Origin: Alligator mississippiensis
Taxonomy: Eukaryota; Chordata; Crocodylia; Alligatoridae
Length of the DNA: 64,000 nt
NCBI RefSeq assembly: GCF_030867095.1
Contig: NC_081825.1
Location: 51,512,501-51,576,500, forward strand
Direction of reading: 5' to 3'
How positions within the stretch are numbered: position 1 is the first letter of the stretch; the number at the start of each line of letters is the position of its first letter. The notes below the pieces were generated by a model. It saw only the letters and a list, made by a program, of their open reading frames with translations. It was not told the origin of the DNA and searched no databases. Positions 11,925-23,884 of the stretch are shown in pieces. Both the position numbers and the translations under genes were made by a program.

Positions 11925-12690
11925 TGCAGGTTAGTCTAAGCTGCACAGATTAAATTGAACCAGAAGTGAACAGACATTTACCTTTGATTCAGAAAGTGCA
12001 GCCACATGCCTGAGGTGGCTCAGGCCAGAAACAGGTGGGTACTAGAGCATAGCTCTTTGACTGTGTGTTCACTTCGTCTTTCTGATGCCCCTGAGGTCTA
12101 CAGGATTTGCAGTCCACAAATACAGCAGCAGGACTCTGCAGAGTTGCTCATCACTTCCTCTTTCTGCTTCCAGATGCCTCTGGAATTTGTAGTCCACAGT
12201 TGCAGCCAACAATAAGTTTGAGTGGGCCCCCTCCCTGGCCCCAGTCAGGGTTTGCCCAAGTGGGGGAAGTCTCCCCCCCATAGACTGGGCTGCATCCCCA
12301 GCTGGGCTTGCCCCCCCTTGTTAGCCAGCTCTCACTGCCCCAGCTAGGGAGCAGAGGAGTGAGGCCAGCCCTGCTTTCTGGAGCAGACAACACACCTCAA
12401 CCCAGGGCTGGAAAGCATGCTGGGAATGCTGGGGGACTGATTTAATTTGAACCAGGAGGGGGTTTGGGACAGAAGTTTCATAAAATGGTTTGACCCATAT
12501 CAGTTAAATCTGATACTACATTAACCAGGTTTATCTTAAACTAATTTCAGCCATTTTGAAACTAGTTTATGTTCACTGAGCTTCTGTTCTGTTACAAGTT
12601 TAAACCAGTTTCTGATCACTTAAACCGGTTTATGTGTAACTTCTGTCCCTAGCCAAAGTGTCTGGAGTAGGCCTGGCTTTACTCAGTACA
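11925..12690. repeat. Composite repeat with AAACCRGTTT motifs, probable MITE
   Basis: The segment starts near 'gcaggttagtctaagctgcacag' and ends near 'catagtgtagacttg', wording typical of non-autonomous DNA elements in reptiles. The right third (12,480-12,640) repeats a near-palindromic AAACC(A/G)GTTT motif: taaccaggttta, taaaccagtttc and taaaccggtttatg. A G+C-rich insert with two similar words (ctgaggtctacaggatttgcagt and ctctggaatttgtagtccaca) fills the middle. No transposase is present. Confidence 0.35.
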
Positions 12691-13911
12691 TAGTGTAGAC
12701 TTGAATTTCAGTAAAGACTCAGAACAACCTCTCATCACTGGCTACCAACTTCAGGACTTGGCCCCAGTGAATCAAAATGGGAAGAAAGTATATTTATGGT
12801 CACACACATGCACACACATATCTATCTTGCAAAAACAGAGTAATACTAAGTACTATTAATAGTAATACCAAGCATGTCACACACAGTCGTAAATCTCCAA
12901 GGATATTTTATAATATATATATTATATTTGCAATTGGAATTTTAAAGTCTCAAAATTAAATAGCTTCTCTAAAACCTGAATGTCCAAGCTAGAGTCAGTC
13001 TTCTTTTATTTAGTTGTTCAACCTACTCAGAAGTTTAGCAAGTCTAATTCAGACAACCTCTTTAAATGCAAAACAAAAAAGTGAACCAGTAGAGGAATGT
13101 AGCTCAGGTATGCTATAATTTGCTGCAATACCCATCAGTCTGGGAGTTAAGAGTGAAGTACATTCAGAACTCTGCCCTTTGGTGAGCAGAGATTTCCTGT
13201 TCTTTAGCCAAACCATGGTAGGGTTTTTTACTAAAAGAAAATAATTTAATGAGTTCACAACAAAGTGAATTAAGTAAGTGTGACAAGGTTCTTTGGGTGA
13301 ATCTAAGTCAGTGTAGCATAATCGGACTGAATGCTAATCTTTGAAAGCAAAAGTATATGATTAAAGCAGGTGCCCCCCCAAACAGCATTGGCCAACTGTA
13401 CTTGAAAATATGGGCCAGAGGAGTTACATGCTTTGTTTAAAAGTTTGCAAGACTTCCTGCTGAAATGTGGTTTGCTGTGATGCCAGTTAGGCAGGCAATG
13501 ATTGTCTATTTACCACTAAGGACAGAAGATGATTTTATTACAACAACAAATGGTATGTTAGCCTGTATTGTACAAAAAATCTGAGACAAGTTTTGCCATC
13601 TTTATTTTGCTTGTACTCTGTCCAGATTTCAAGAGGATTTTTACCCATGTAGAGTTGGCAAATTTTAGCATGAATTATTTTTCATTGAAAAAGTATTACA
13701 AGGGAGGAAACATATTACCCTAGTAGAAAATAGTCCTGAAGAGCAGAAAACTGCTTTACAACAAGTGAGGAAGAGCTGCTTAGTCCCATAAAGCTGAGAA
13801 ACTAAGCAAAAGAAAATAACTTTGAACCCTAATAAGTTCTTGTTGAGATTTTTCAAACTCTAAACAAATTATGGCAGAGTAAGGTTTGGGTATAAATAAG
13901 GTAATATTTAC
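12691..13911. other. Unannotated A+T-rich DNA
   Basis: No gene or repeat family is recognised. A short TATA run (ttttataatatatatattatat) lies near 12,906. The remainder is ordinary intergenic sequence. Confidence 0.5.
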
Positions 13912-14004
13912 AGTCAGGCAGAAGGCAGAGTAGGGTGGCACCTTTTGAGACTAAGAGGTTCAGAGAGGCATAAGCTTTCATAGCTGACAGCCTACTTCAT
14001 CAGA
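13912..14004 (+). repeat. Half copy of the 'gtcaggcagaag' palindromic family
   Basis: It reads agtcaggcagaaggcagag, then gggtggcacctttt and gcataagctttcatagctgac, and ends with 'cctacttcatcagatg'. The same ordered words occur in the complete foldback copies at 36.8 kb and 63.3 kb. Here only one arm is present. Non-coding. Confidence 0.7.
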
Positions 14005-14014
14005 TGTAGTGACT

Positions 14015-14265
14015 TCTGCTAGTGCTGGCATGCAGCTTTTTAGTGATGCTAACTGTGCAGTGGCCTGTAGGGCAAAAACCATGCTAATATGCAGTTAGCA
14101 TCACTAAAAAGCTGTGTTTCGGCACTACTGTGCAGTAGCACTTGTTACTGCACATTGATTTAGTACTTGGTTATACAAGTACTAAACTTACCGTGCAATA
14201 ATGATGGCACATTCATGAGTGTGTAGATGTACCTGTTGTGTGTAACACTTCCAGGGCCTGACTTT
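14015..14265. repeat. Foldback MITE-like repeat
   Basis: Inverted arms 'gcagctttttagtgatgcta' (from 14,032) and 'tagcatcactaaaaagctg' (to 14,114) flank a 36-bp spacer. Downstream come CTACTG-TG-CAGTAG at 14,125-14,138, a second inverted pair around 'agtacttggttatacaagtact', and 'gtgtagatgtacc' near the right end. No open frame. The family looks related to the repeat at 40.66-40.83 kb, which has the same CTACT..AGTAG words. Confidence 0.6.
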
Positions 14266-15345
14266 TTCATGGTAAATATTAAGATTAAGTGGGGGTGAAT
14301 GTTTCTAGAATTTGTTTACTCCAACTTGTGAAATATTGCCATTTTTATAAGAAAAGTTGTCAACATGATTAGTCTGTGACATATCCCAAAGCTTCTTCTC
14401 AGGTACACTTCAGCTTATGATATTCAGACACCCAACATAACTTTCCGAACTTGTGTCAGTGTTACATGATTCCTACATACTGCACAAGGAGTTACAAACC
14501 TGCTCTAAGCTATTCCCTGATACCGGGTATGTGCAACAAACTACTTTGTGACTGCCACTTCTGCTGAACACAGCTCAGCTCATTGTTCAAATATAAAGAT
14601 AGGCAGCACCCAGCATGATGTAGGTTCTATCAAATACTGATTATAAATACTGTTAAAGTCTTAAGACCTCTACCAGACTGGACACAGAAGGTGCAGCTTT
14701 CCAGTTCCTGGAGCTGATAGTCCTGTGGTGAAATGAAGATCTGCAAAATGACAGAAAGTGTCTCTGAATATGGAATTATTCTTATCTCATTTCCCAGAAC
14801 AAAAGGCAGTGAATACTTAACAGGAGGAACCTTACACATTAAATCAGTCCCTCTAAAGACCAGAAATTTACATTTTGCTAAAATCTGAGCATTCTCTCCT
14901 GAGCTATGGGCTTCACAACAGATCTATATTTCTGTGGCGTGGAACTGGAAACAGCAGCTGGTGAAATCAGGAGCTGGCTAAAATCATAAGACAGTAAGTG
15001 TGGTTAGACTTAACTGTGGCTGGAAGACACTGTGAGTGCTGGTCTGATAATTATCCCATAGTCATTTCTTTTTGAAGGGAAGTGAAAGAGAGTCAAAGTG
15101 CAATAGAAGCATTTTCAACAGGAAATTATCAGCGTACATGCTGAAGCAAGCTCCAAGACCATGGGAAACCAGCTCAAGTGGTCTTTAGTTGCTAATCATG
15201 TATACATTTATAATTAATCCATTTAAAAATAGGAAGGAACAGGAGTGAATCTGCCTAACATCTGACTGCATCTAAAAATCTCATTTATTAATAAACGAGA
15301 CACCCCAAAACTGAGTAGTCTCATAGAGGTAGATTCAGAGATCTG

Positions 15346-15349
<4 letters not shown>
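14266..15349. other. Unannotated DNA
   Basis: No gene, RNA gene or clear repeat could be identified in this stretch. Confidence 0.5.

Positions 15350-15387
<38 letters not shown>
15350..15387. repeat. (GT)19 microsatellite
   Basis: A pure GT dinucleotide run of 38 bases is followed by a GT/GC-rich tail (catacttgcatgtgcgcacatgc). Long uninterrupted dinucleotide runs are usually length-polymorphic. Confidence 0.97.
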
Positions 15388-15388
<1 letters not shown>

Positions 15389-15974
15389 ATACTTGCATGT
15401 GCGCACATGCAGGTTTGCATGAGGGTGTGCATACCAAATATAACTCAGAGCTGTTTGGAGGAAAATATGTAAAACAAGTGTTCCGATGAATCAGCCACAA
15501 CAGCTGAGTCTTTTCCAAGCCCTCATGGACAGAATTACCCAGCAGAGTAAAGCATAGAGTATGAGAAACCACATAGCATAGACAAATGTGCAGAAATGGC
15601 TGGTCAATGTTCATGATATATCAGAAAAACTGTCTAAGGCATTCCTGCCCTGCTCTACTCCTCCTTATTGCCAAAAAGAAAAGTAAAACTGTAACCCAAG
15701 GAGGAGTGCTAGCCCCAGAGATCCTTTACACAGGCCTTGTGAAGATAAATGTCATTAAACCTCAAGCAACAAACCAAAATTTGGGACCCTATAAGCTATT
15801 AGATAAATTGTTGACAAAGTCAGGAACCTTTGATGTAATTTTGTCTGTGTAACAAGTCCTGCTTTTCTAAATACAGAAGGAATCAAAACACCCAGAGATT
15901 TAGAGCTGCCCACAGCACAAAGTCTCTTTCAGCTACCACCTCAACTTAAAAGCCCACCCTAAAGCCTTCTGAAA
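15388..15974. other. Unannotated DNA
   Basis: No gene or repeat family was recognised. Open frames are below 100 codons and lack motifs. Confidence 0.5.
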
Positions 15975-16440
15975 CAGTGGAACATACACATGTGATACTG
16001 CAGCATTTTAATTTTAGCAGCTCTCTAGGAGCCACTCTAATCAAAATGCTCCCCCACCTCTCACCTGGGAACACATGCATAGACACCCATAAGTACTATC
16101 CTGCTGTGGAGTTTTTTTGTGTGCAGCAGTGCACATGTAGACACTGACCCAGTGGGGCATGACGGTGTTTCAGTGCTGGGGTGTCTATACATATGTTCCA
16201 GGTTGGGGCCCACAGAGCCGCTGTAATTAAAACGCCAGTGTCACATGTATTCAGTGTCCTGTGTTTCAAAATAGTGGTAGGGACTCATTTAACAAGCTTT
16301 AGTTAAAGCACCCCCACCTCCATCCTGAAACGTAGGATAATGAATACATGTGATGGTTAGGCTTGCTGAAGTATTCTAATTAGAACACCCCAGCAGACTC
16401 AGTTAATCGAGTCTGCTCCTTTGCATGCAAGTTAAAACGT
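15975..16440. repeat. MITE-like repeat(s) with 'taattagaacacccc' ends
   Basis: The words 'acacatgtgatactgcagc', 'ttttaattttagcagc', 'gcacatgtagacactgac', 'ggtgtctatacatatgttcc' and 'attctaattagaacacccc' occur within about 450 bp, several as inverted counterparts. 'Tagacac', 'ttaaaac' and 'acacccc' words of this sort mark non-autonomous DNA transposons in reptile genomes. I could not fix termini or a target duplication; two nested copies are possible. Confidence 0.35.
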
Positions 16441-17327
16441 GACAGGGCACAGGTATAGACATTTCAGACAAAGGCAGGCTTTTTTCCTATTTATTGTTTC
16501 TCTGCTTCTCAAATTGAGCTTACACTCATCCACTCAGTTCCCTTCCCCCTCAGCTCATTCACACCCCTTATCAAGACAATACCTAGCTACGTCCCAGACT
16601 GTGTACTTTGGGTTTGGCAACTGCCATTATTTTTGCACAAAGGAGCATAGTAACCTCTCACAGCTATCTTAAATGAAGGTTAGTTGTTCTACCTACCAGT
16701 CTCAATGAGCTATTTTGTAATAATACTTGGAAGTGTTCAAATATTACAATAACTGAGGCCATGTTGTCGTATAAGTACATAAAATATTGTGATATTATTC
16801 AGGAAAGAAAGAAGTGTTTTGCCTCACTCAGATCTTTTGAATGTCACATTTTTCAGGATTTCAGAGAACCTGAGTATCCAGCCCCTGAACTCTAAGCTAC
16901 ATGCCGTGACTGAGAACCAGCCAAAACATAGTAGTATAAGTCCAATGAAGGTGTGCCAAATGGATGTGTGGGTGATGATGTACAGGAGAGGACTAGAAAG
17001 AAGCCTGCCAATGTGCATCAAACTTACTAGCCGCTAATATAATGAATGAATAAGTATTCTAATACTATAAAAATTAGATTTATCTCTTGCTGATAAATAA
17101 GTATAGCAACGTGCCGAGTTGAGCAGCTTTCAGATTTTCAATTACTTCTCTTTTTCTTATTTCTTTTTTTCTTCCTTCTACTCCTTTTCTTTGAATGAAA
17201 TCAAGAAACCATCCTTGCATAGGGTAGATATTTTCATTTCTGTTTTTTTAGATTGTGTATCACAAGTCACTACAAGAACTGGACTTGTGAAGAATAAATA
17301 TGTTGGCTCAAATTAGACACAGTGGTA
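16441..17327. other. Unannotated DNA
   Basis: No supported gene. A thymine-rich run (tctctttttcttatttctttttttcttcc) near 17,147 is the only notable simple sequence. Confidence 0.5.
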
Positions 17328-17329
17328 TA

Positions 17330-17857
17330 TAGGCAGTCCTCAGACTTATAACACAATTGGTTCCTGAGAACCGCGTCTTAAGTCAAAACGGTGCAACTCG
17401 GAACCGATTTTCCCATAGGAAACAATGTTATAAATGGGGAGCTGGTTCCTGAACCAAGGCCCAATAGCCTATTTTCACCAAAAATAACCCAGAATTTTGT
17501 ACTCAAGTCAATTACAGATGAGTAATATAGCTACTTTAATGTATTTATATTGTAAAAGCAATCATATTGATTTGGAAGGACTTCTTTGAGGTGACTTGGC
17601 TGAATTTTTTGAAGGGCTGTTGGCTGGAGTCTTCTCAGGAGTCTTGGCTGCAGGTTTTTCTGAAGTCTTGTCTGATTTCTTAAAGAAAGTGTCCAAGGAA
17701 GTTTGGACAGACGGGAGATGGGCGACACAGCAAACTTGTTCACTGGCATGGCATTGAATCAAGCATTGTAAAGTCAAAACTGATGTCAGAAAGTTGAAAC
17801 AGGGTGTCAATTTATAAATGTTGTAAGTGCGAAGCATTGTAAGTCAAAGACTGCCTG
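17330..17857 (-). mobile_element. Pogo/Tigger-type DNA transposon, internally deleted
   Basis: The left end (from 17,330) is taggcagtcctcagacttata and the reverse complement of the right end is caggcagtctttgacttaca, so the termini match with few changes. Both sides are flanked by TA (17,328-17,329 and 17,858-17,859), the usual Tc1/mariner-pogo target duplication. Subterminal words 'cacaattggttcctgagaac', 'cttaagtcaaaacgg' and 'ttttcccataggaaac' are typical of Tigger-type elements. At 528 bp it is a deletion derivative keeping only the end of a transposase gene. Confidence 0.85.
17562..17711 (-). pseudogene. C-terminal tail of a pogo-type transposase, with PIP-box-like motif
   Basis: The minus-strand frame ends at 17,562 and from about 17,711 reads LPSVQTSLDTFFKKSD. 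It is followed by a Lys/Ser/Pro-rich tail with KTPEKTPANSPSK-type repeats. QTSLDTFF (17,682-17,705) fits the PCNA-interacting motif QxxLxxFF. Drosophila Pogo transposase is known to bind PCNA through such a box near its C terminus. The upstream part of the open frame (to 17,837) is terminal-repeat sequence, not protein, and the catalytic domain is absent. Frame and motif are seen directly; PCNA binding is inferred. Confidence 0.65.
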
Positions 17858-17859
17858 TA

Positions 17860-20800
17860 TTTAAAACATGCTTCCTAAAAGCATGGCTAACCTGGGAACT
17901 AGTTAGAATTATCAACTCTGGGAGGAAAAAAAAATTAAATGCAGTTTTGATTAGTCTCCACCTGCTGGTAGAAAGAGTTAAATAAATTGGCCAAGACTAG
18001 CATAGGAATATTTGGCTCTTGCAGATGCAAAAATAATTATTACAATTAGATACACATGAACATAATATTAATGATAAATACCAAATAATGCATGTACACA
18101 TTATTTATATGTACAAACATTTATACATGAATGTGCTTTAGGCTTGCAATATTCTAAACTGGTGGTTCCCAAAGGAGTTGTGGGACGTAGGAGTAGAGCT
18201 GTGAGCACCCCAGAAATTCAACTACAGCAACTAAACTCACACTGGAAGCAGAGTCACTGCATAAAAAGACCAGGTACCACCCTTCTAAGCAATTCTCACT
18301 TTTATTAGGAGCTAAGCTAGTAAAGGTATGATAATAATAAACTGCTGAAAGAAGGCAGCAGCAAATAACTTATCCTTCATCCTACTGCAAGGAGGGAATA
18401 GTTGCCTCTTAGGATTACTCCTTAGGTATAGCTCATATAGGGACCTGCTCAGGGCTGTGATTAAATTCAGAATCTAGTCCTAACACAGGGAAGGGAGAAA
18501 TGGAACAAGTAAGTAGTGCAAAAGTGATGGTGATTGTAAGCAGTTAGTAGGATTGCAGTTAGTGAAGGGGCATCAGAAGGAGACAAAAGTGAACAGGTAG
18601 GGGCTAAAATTTTATATGGGGATGAGGACAAAGGAGGCTATGGGAACCCAGTATCTGTACACATATTTACTGAGTTTTCTGGACTAGAGCTTCTATTTGA
18701 CTAGTTTAGTCCAGCAACTAGAAAGAAATATAGACCTGAAGTATCGTGACAGTTCAGATACTGAAAGCACAGTTCTAATTGGAATAGCCAACATATGTGC
18801 ACCCCATTTATTTAGAATCTCAGGTGCAGATTCAAAACCAGCAAACACTACTTTGTAAGGAACAGTTTTGCTGACTGTTTATTTTTAAGGCAATTTAACA
18901 ATTACAAAGCAGATTACTTGTGTTATGCTATTGCATGACAGCTGTCAGTGAAGCAAGACAGGTCAGGCTTTGATGCATAGTAGAAGACTCCACAATCCTA
19001 TGCCAGGCTGTTCCTGTGAAAACAGAATGTTTCTCTGGATTTCATAGGTCTTTTCTGGCAAAACATGCTATTAACATAGTAATTAGTGGTATATAAGTAA
19101 TAACCTTACCACAGACAAGTCTTCCACTTGCATTTCACAATGAGTTATTTTATACAATGAAGACTCAGAATAGAATACATTAGGTCTTGAAATGGAAGTA
19201 CTCCCTACTGGCCAGTGCTGAATTGGTTTTGTGTAAGCAAGTTTTCCATTAGAGTAGTAAAAGGTGATCTTTCTGCTGGGATGGATTCTCTTTTCCTCCA
19301 CAGTCCTTCATTTTCCATTTTCCCCTATTTTATTTCCATCTTTTCTCTTTGACTAATATCTTTCCTTTATTTACTGCCATTCTCTCTACATCCCAGAAGG
19401 TTTAGAAGAGTGTTTTTTTCTAACTGGTGGTCCTGCACATTAAACCTGATCACTAGAAATCAACTTGAGATTCTTTCCTCCTGATGTATAACCAACAGTA
19501 AAGATTGTGGAGGCCAGATTAGGTCCTTAGTGCTTCCAGTGGGGATTGCACAAGTGTTACTGATTAGAATTTGTAATAAACGTGGTGGAGAAGGAATAGT
19601 ATCTGGTTTACTCCTTATCTCTTCAGAGAGCTCAGGGGAATAAAAAGCAGTAAACAGTTGCTGAAGTTAGGAGCTATGGCTCTGAATACAAAAGGAGATG
19701 TTCTTAGAAGGTGCTATTTTTCTTTAGTAATTTTTTATATTAGGACCATACTTTGTAATGCTGTTAACTGGGCTGGGAGAAATGCACAGCATTTCCATGC
19801 AGGAATCCTGGCTGATTTATTTTGCTACGAGTAGTTTTTCCAAATGTAACCATTGTCTTAGAGCCACAAAAATTGAACTACTTGCAATCAGCCAGCCAGG
19901 ATCTGACAAGACCTGAGAGCATTAGCGTTCTTAGAGCTATTCCCAGAGAACAGGATTTGCATGCCTCCCAGTTTAACTTCTTAAAGTGCTGCTCAGGACC
20001 AGAGCATCTATAGGCCTAAGGATTGCTGACTTGCCTGTAAGATATAAGTGGGGCTTAAGTTTTCACGGTGGAAGCTAAGAATGGCAGCAACTAAATGTCC
20101 ATTATAGGTACTAAAAAAGTACAGTTGCAATAGACCCTTGGGTTGCAAGTGCAAGAGAATAAATCATGATCTGAGAGATGTGAGGGAGGATGTCAAAGGA
20201 CTAAAGAAGTGTCCTTTATATAAGTGTAAGAGGTTTAGTGAGTGAGAGGGGGAAAAGAAGGATGATGAAGTGGCTTATTCAGCTTGTTCTCTCATTCTGC
20301 ATAAGAAAAAATATACTTTTTCACCATGTCAGCAAAAGGGTTTCCTGACATCTTGCTCTTCTCTCAGCTCTTTTAAAAGCTAGGGCAGCTTTTAAAACAG
20401 GAATAAAAGTTTGGAGTAAAATATCTTTAATCAACTGTCTCCTCAGGTTTTTTTTATGCCAGGTGTGTTGCTATGGTACTCGAGTACCTTCCAAAACAGA
20501 TGCTCTTTCTGCATACTCCACCTAGAGAAAGTCTGAGAACTCGGTGTGGATGGGGAGCACAGAGACTGAGGAACTGAAATCCACCCTCTAGCTAGAGTCC
20601 AAGACATTCCACAAGCTTTCTGATCAGTTGTAGGGTCTTAATGCCACTACATCTGCCTAGACTTTTATCTTGTAGCCCCTCTGCTGCACGTTGTGACCTT
20701 TTGTGTGATTCTATGACCTTCGCATTAGAGATTGACCCTTATGGTTACTCTGCCTGCTACTCTCCTCTCCCACAACCCTTCTGTATGAATGGAGGAAAGG

Positions 20801-22038
20801 GACTTTGCACCGGCCTGCAGCACAGATGGTACGAGAATTCTCTGACTGGAGGGACGTAAAGAAAAGTGGAAGGAAAAAGTTGTTGGTATCGGTATGTGGA
20901 AAACGAAATCTGAAACTATTTGATTAGAGCCATGATTTCTATCACTATGTCATTTTAATTTTAACTTTCAAATCCATAAAATAATTTGTTGTTTGACGGT
21001 CTCACTCACTTCCATTATTGAGTTACACAAACAAGCAGAGGACTCTCTACCATTTTAACATGTTTTGGCTCTTTCTTAAGTTGATAAGTAGCATCTGGTG
21101 CTTACACAAATTTGTCCTGTAAGATCATGGCCAGTGCAGTAATGGCTCTCCAGCCTAACCCATAACAGAACAATCTGCCTACTGAACCAAGAAATACACT
21201 GGGCTCTCTCTTTGTTTCTTTTCCCTCCTTCAGCCCAGCTTGTACATTTGGTACAGTGAATATTAAGTACTCATCATCACTTCACTGACGTGAACCAACT
21301 GGCCTTTCAATTCATCTCTCCATGAAATAACAGAGAAAATATTTCTCCAAGTGAATGTGGCTACTGAGAAAGAATTTAACACACAAATTATATTTTTGGA
21401 GCTAGGCATCATTGTTTTTGAAATTTGCAAGTGGTAGGTACATTGAATAGAGCATCAAATCAAAAGAGTTACTTTTTGTTTTATGCTTTAATTCTAATAT
21501 TAAATCATTTTTAAACATGCTCCTGATAACTATCTATAATTAGATATATTAGATCAGTATCTGAAATTTGCTTGTTGAAACTGAGATTAATTTAAGAAAC
21601 TACAAGAAACTACAGTAAACATAAATTAGTGTAAAACCAGTCCAGTTACATTACTGAAGAGTTTCTGGCCTAGTTTCTGCATGAGGATTCACTTATTTTG
21701 CACTGCTCAGGCAAAGAGAATAGATCCCTGGAAATGGATCTTATACCCCTTTATGGAGGGGAACTCCCTATTGGCAAAAGCTGTGAGAGGAGGAGTATAA
21801 GGGATATGCTTGGAACTGAGTGGACATAGCAAGATGGGTGAGCTGAGGGTGTGGTAAAGCAGAGCAAATGTAAGCCACTTAGGCAAGGCTGAAAGTTGTT
21901 TGGGCTACTGTTTTTATTGTTGCTGTTGTGGTGAGGAATTAATGGTACTATAAACAAGAAGCTGAAACAGGGGATTCTGAAGACCAAGCTTTTACTCTCC
22001 AGTGCTCCTGTGCTAGAGCTCTAAGGTGTATGGCAGTG
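17860..22038. other. Long unannotated stretch
   Basis: No gene or RNA gene is supported. Open frames are 60-72 codons with no domain. Base composition is even, with no large repeat that I recognise. A sequence near 18,160 (aactggtggttcccaaagg) resembles a hAT terminus but no partner was found. Confidence 0.5.
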
Positions 22039-22046
22039 CTCTAAGA

Positions 22047-22244
22047 CCATGGTTTTCAACCTTTTTTTCATCTGTGGACCCCTAAAAATGTTGAATAGAG
22101 GCACAGACCCCTTTGGAAACTTCATATTGAGGTGTGGACCCCTTTGAATTGTAAGTAGAGATATTCGCATACTTTTGATTGATCATAGTTATCTTTTGTA
22201 GACCCCTTAGACATAGTCTGTGGACCACAAGTTGAACCCCACTG
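22047..22244. mobile_element. hAT-type MITE
   Basis: The left end is ccatggttttcaaccttttt and the right end is caagttgaaccccactg, the inverted form of the hAT-Charlie-like terminus CAGTGGTTCTCAACC. Inside are repeated 'tgtggacccctt' words. Flanking 8-bp sequences ctctaaga (22,039-22,046) and ctctagga (22,245-22,252) match at seven positions, as expected for a hAT target duplication. No coding sequence. Confidence 0.8.
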
Positions 22245-22252
22245 CTCTAGGA

Positions 22253-23884
22253 TACAAAGGAGGGGCAGCTAGTTCTGTAGATCCTGGTAACCAACCCATA
22301 TGGGCAATGCATGGCTCTGGACTTAGGAAACAGCCAGTGCCAGCTGTGTAATGCTAGGGAAGAGTGCATGCTACACCTAATTCAGACATGTAACAAATGG
22401 CACTGGCGAGGGCAATGCTTCCAGCATACTGGGAGATATTGTATGAGAAACAGACATTATGACTCCAACCAACATGGCTTTGGGAGCAACTCTCCTCAAC
22501 TCCCCCAGAGTATGTTTTAGGCAATTATGAAGCATGATTAAGCCCAGAACAGGCAAATCAGTAAAGGCAGACGCAGCTGTTGGAATTTTACTTTGTTTTC
22601 AAAAGATGTGTACCACTGGAAAGTAAATGGCGGCAAAGTCATGTTTTACCTTAACATTGACATAAAGAAGTACCACAGTTTTGTTTGCTCACACAGTATG
22701 GTGCATACTTGACCAGGCTGAAGCTGAACTTGAATTGAACTTGAATTGGTTCAATGTAGAATTTATACTTCAAGTCTATATCATAAAAATGTCTGTCAAG
22801 TATGTCTACGTTACATACTGCTTTACGGGAATGGCCATCAATGAAAATCTGATTCAGTAAAGAAAGAAGCAGCCTCCAAAATCTAATTTTATGTGGTGAT
22901 TTCTTTTGTATGTTTTCATGCTAAAATAGATTTTTTTTTTTTTTTTGCTTGCTTGCTAATGAGCACTTGAGGATTTGATTTGGCTTCTTGGAATGACTGC
23001 CACTTGCTGTTAGAATGTTAATCTGTCTAAACCCATTCAACTCCACTTATTTGGAAGTCAATCACCTGGAGTCTGCATTTCAAAGAGATGCTAGTTAATG
23101 CAGTCACAACAGAAGATATGCTTGGGACAATTCCCAGAGCTCAGGGTAATCTCTGAAACACAAGCTAGAAGACAATAATAAAGCAGGTTTGTATTAGTTT
23201 CTAAGAATAAATGAAAACTGGAGTCCTCATTTAAGTGCAAATACCTGGAGGAGAGAAGACTGCTTCACTGAAAGAGCATAGGTCATGAAGGGGATACTGT
23301 ATTTGCATACTGCACCTACTTGATGTAGCTTTCTCCAAAAACAAATCTTTAATATAAAGACACAGTGAAACTGTAGGCAACCATAGATGGAGCAGGTATG
23401 CTAGGATGCTACTGAGGGAGAGAACTGGAACTTTAGGGTGTCAGAGGTAATAGAAGGTTATGATTTAGCTTATGAAAAAGAATTAGGCAGCTGATTTCTC
23501 TTGCAATTCTGTTGGCAATTTCCTAGGTCTTTTCTGAGTGGGTAGAAAATGCAATGCACTCACTACTGCACAAAACTCCTCATAATATGTATCATTCAAG
23601 GCAATCTGTGATAACAGTGAACTGTAGATATAGAGAGAGATATTGTTGGTCTTTTCAGAATGCTTTTGGTAAAGGCTGTATCTTAACCTCTTTAGCAGGC
23701 ACTAAAACCTGAAGCTTGAAGATACACTGTCCAGAAACCAGCAGCAGCCAGTATTTGAAATGGGCAGACAGGACTGAGGTACTGAGGACTGAGTAGTATT
23801 TGGCCCTATGTACAGGAATAGAGATCCCATAACTCTAGCTATTAGAGTTGCTCCTAGACATAATTACACAACATGTGTTTAAGT
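22253..23884. other. Unannotated DNA
   Basis: No supported gene. There is a T-run of about 16 bases at 22,931-22,946 and a 'gcttgcttgcttg'-like repeat just after it. The rest is non-repetitive to my reading. Confidence 0.5.

Noticed and set aside
12901..12925. TATA-rich run considered as a promoter
   Set aside because: No gene or transcription-start context nearby; a simple A+T tract.
15321..15614. Open frame with a His/Thr repeat
   Set aside because: The repeat is the translation of the (GT)n microsatellite; no gene.
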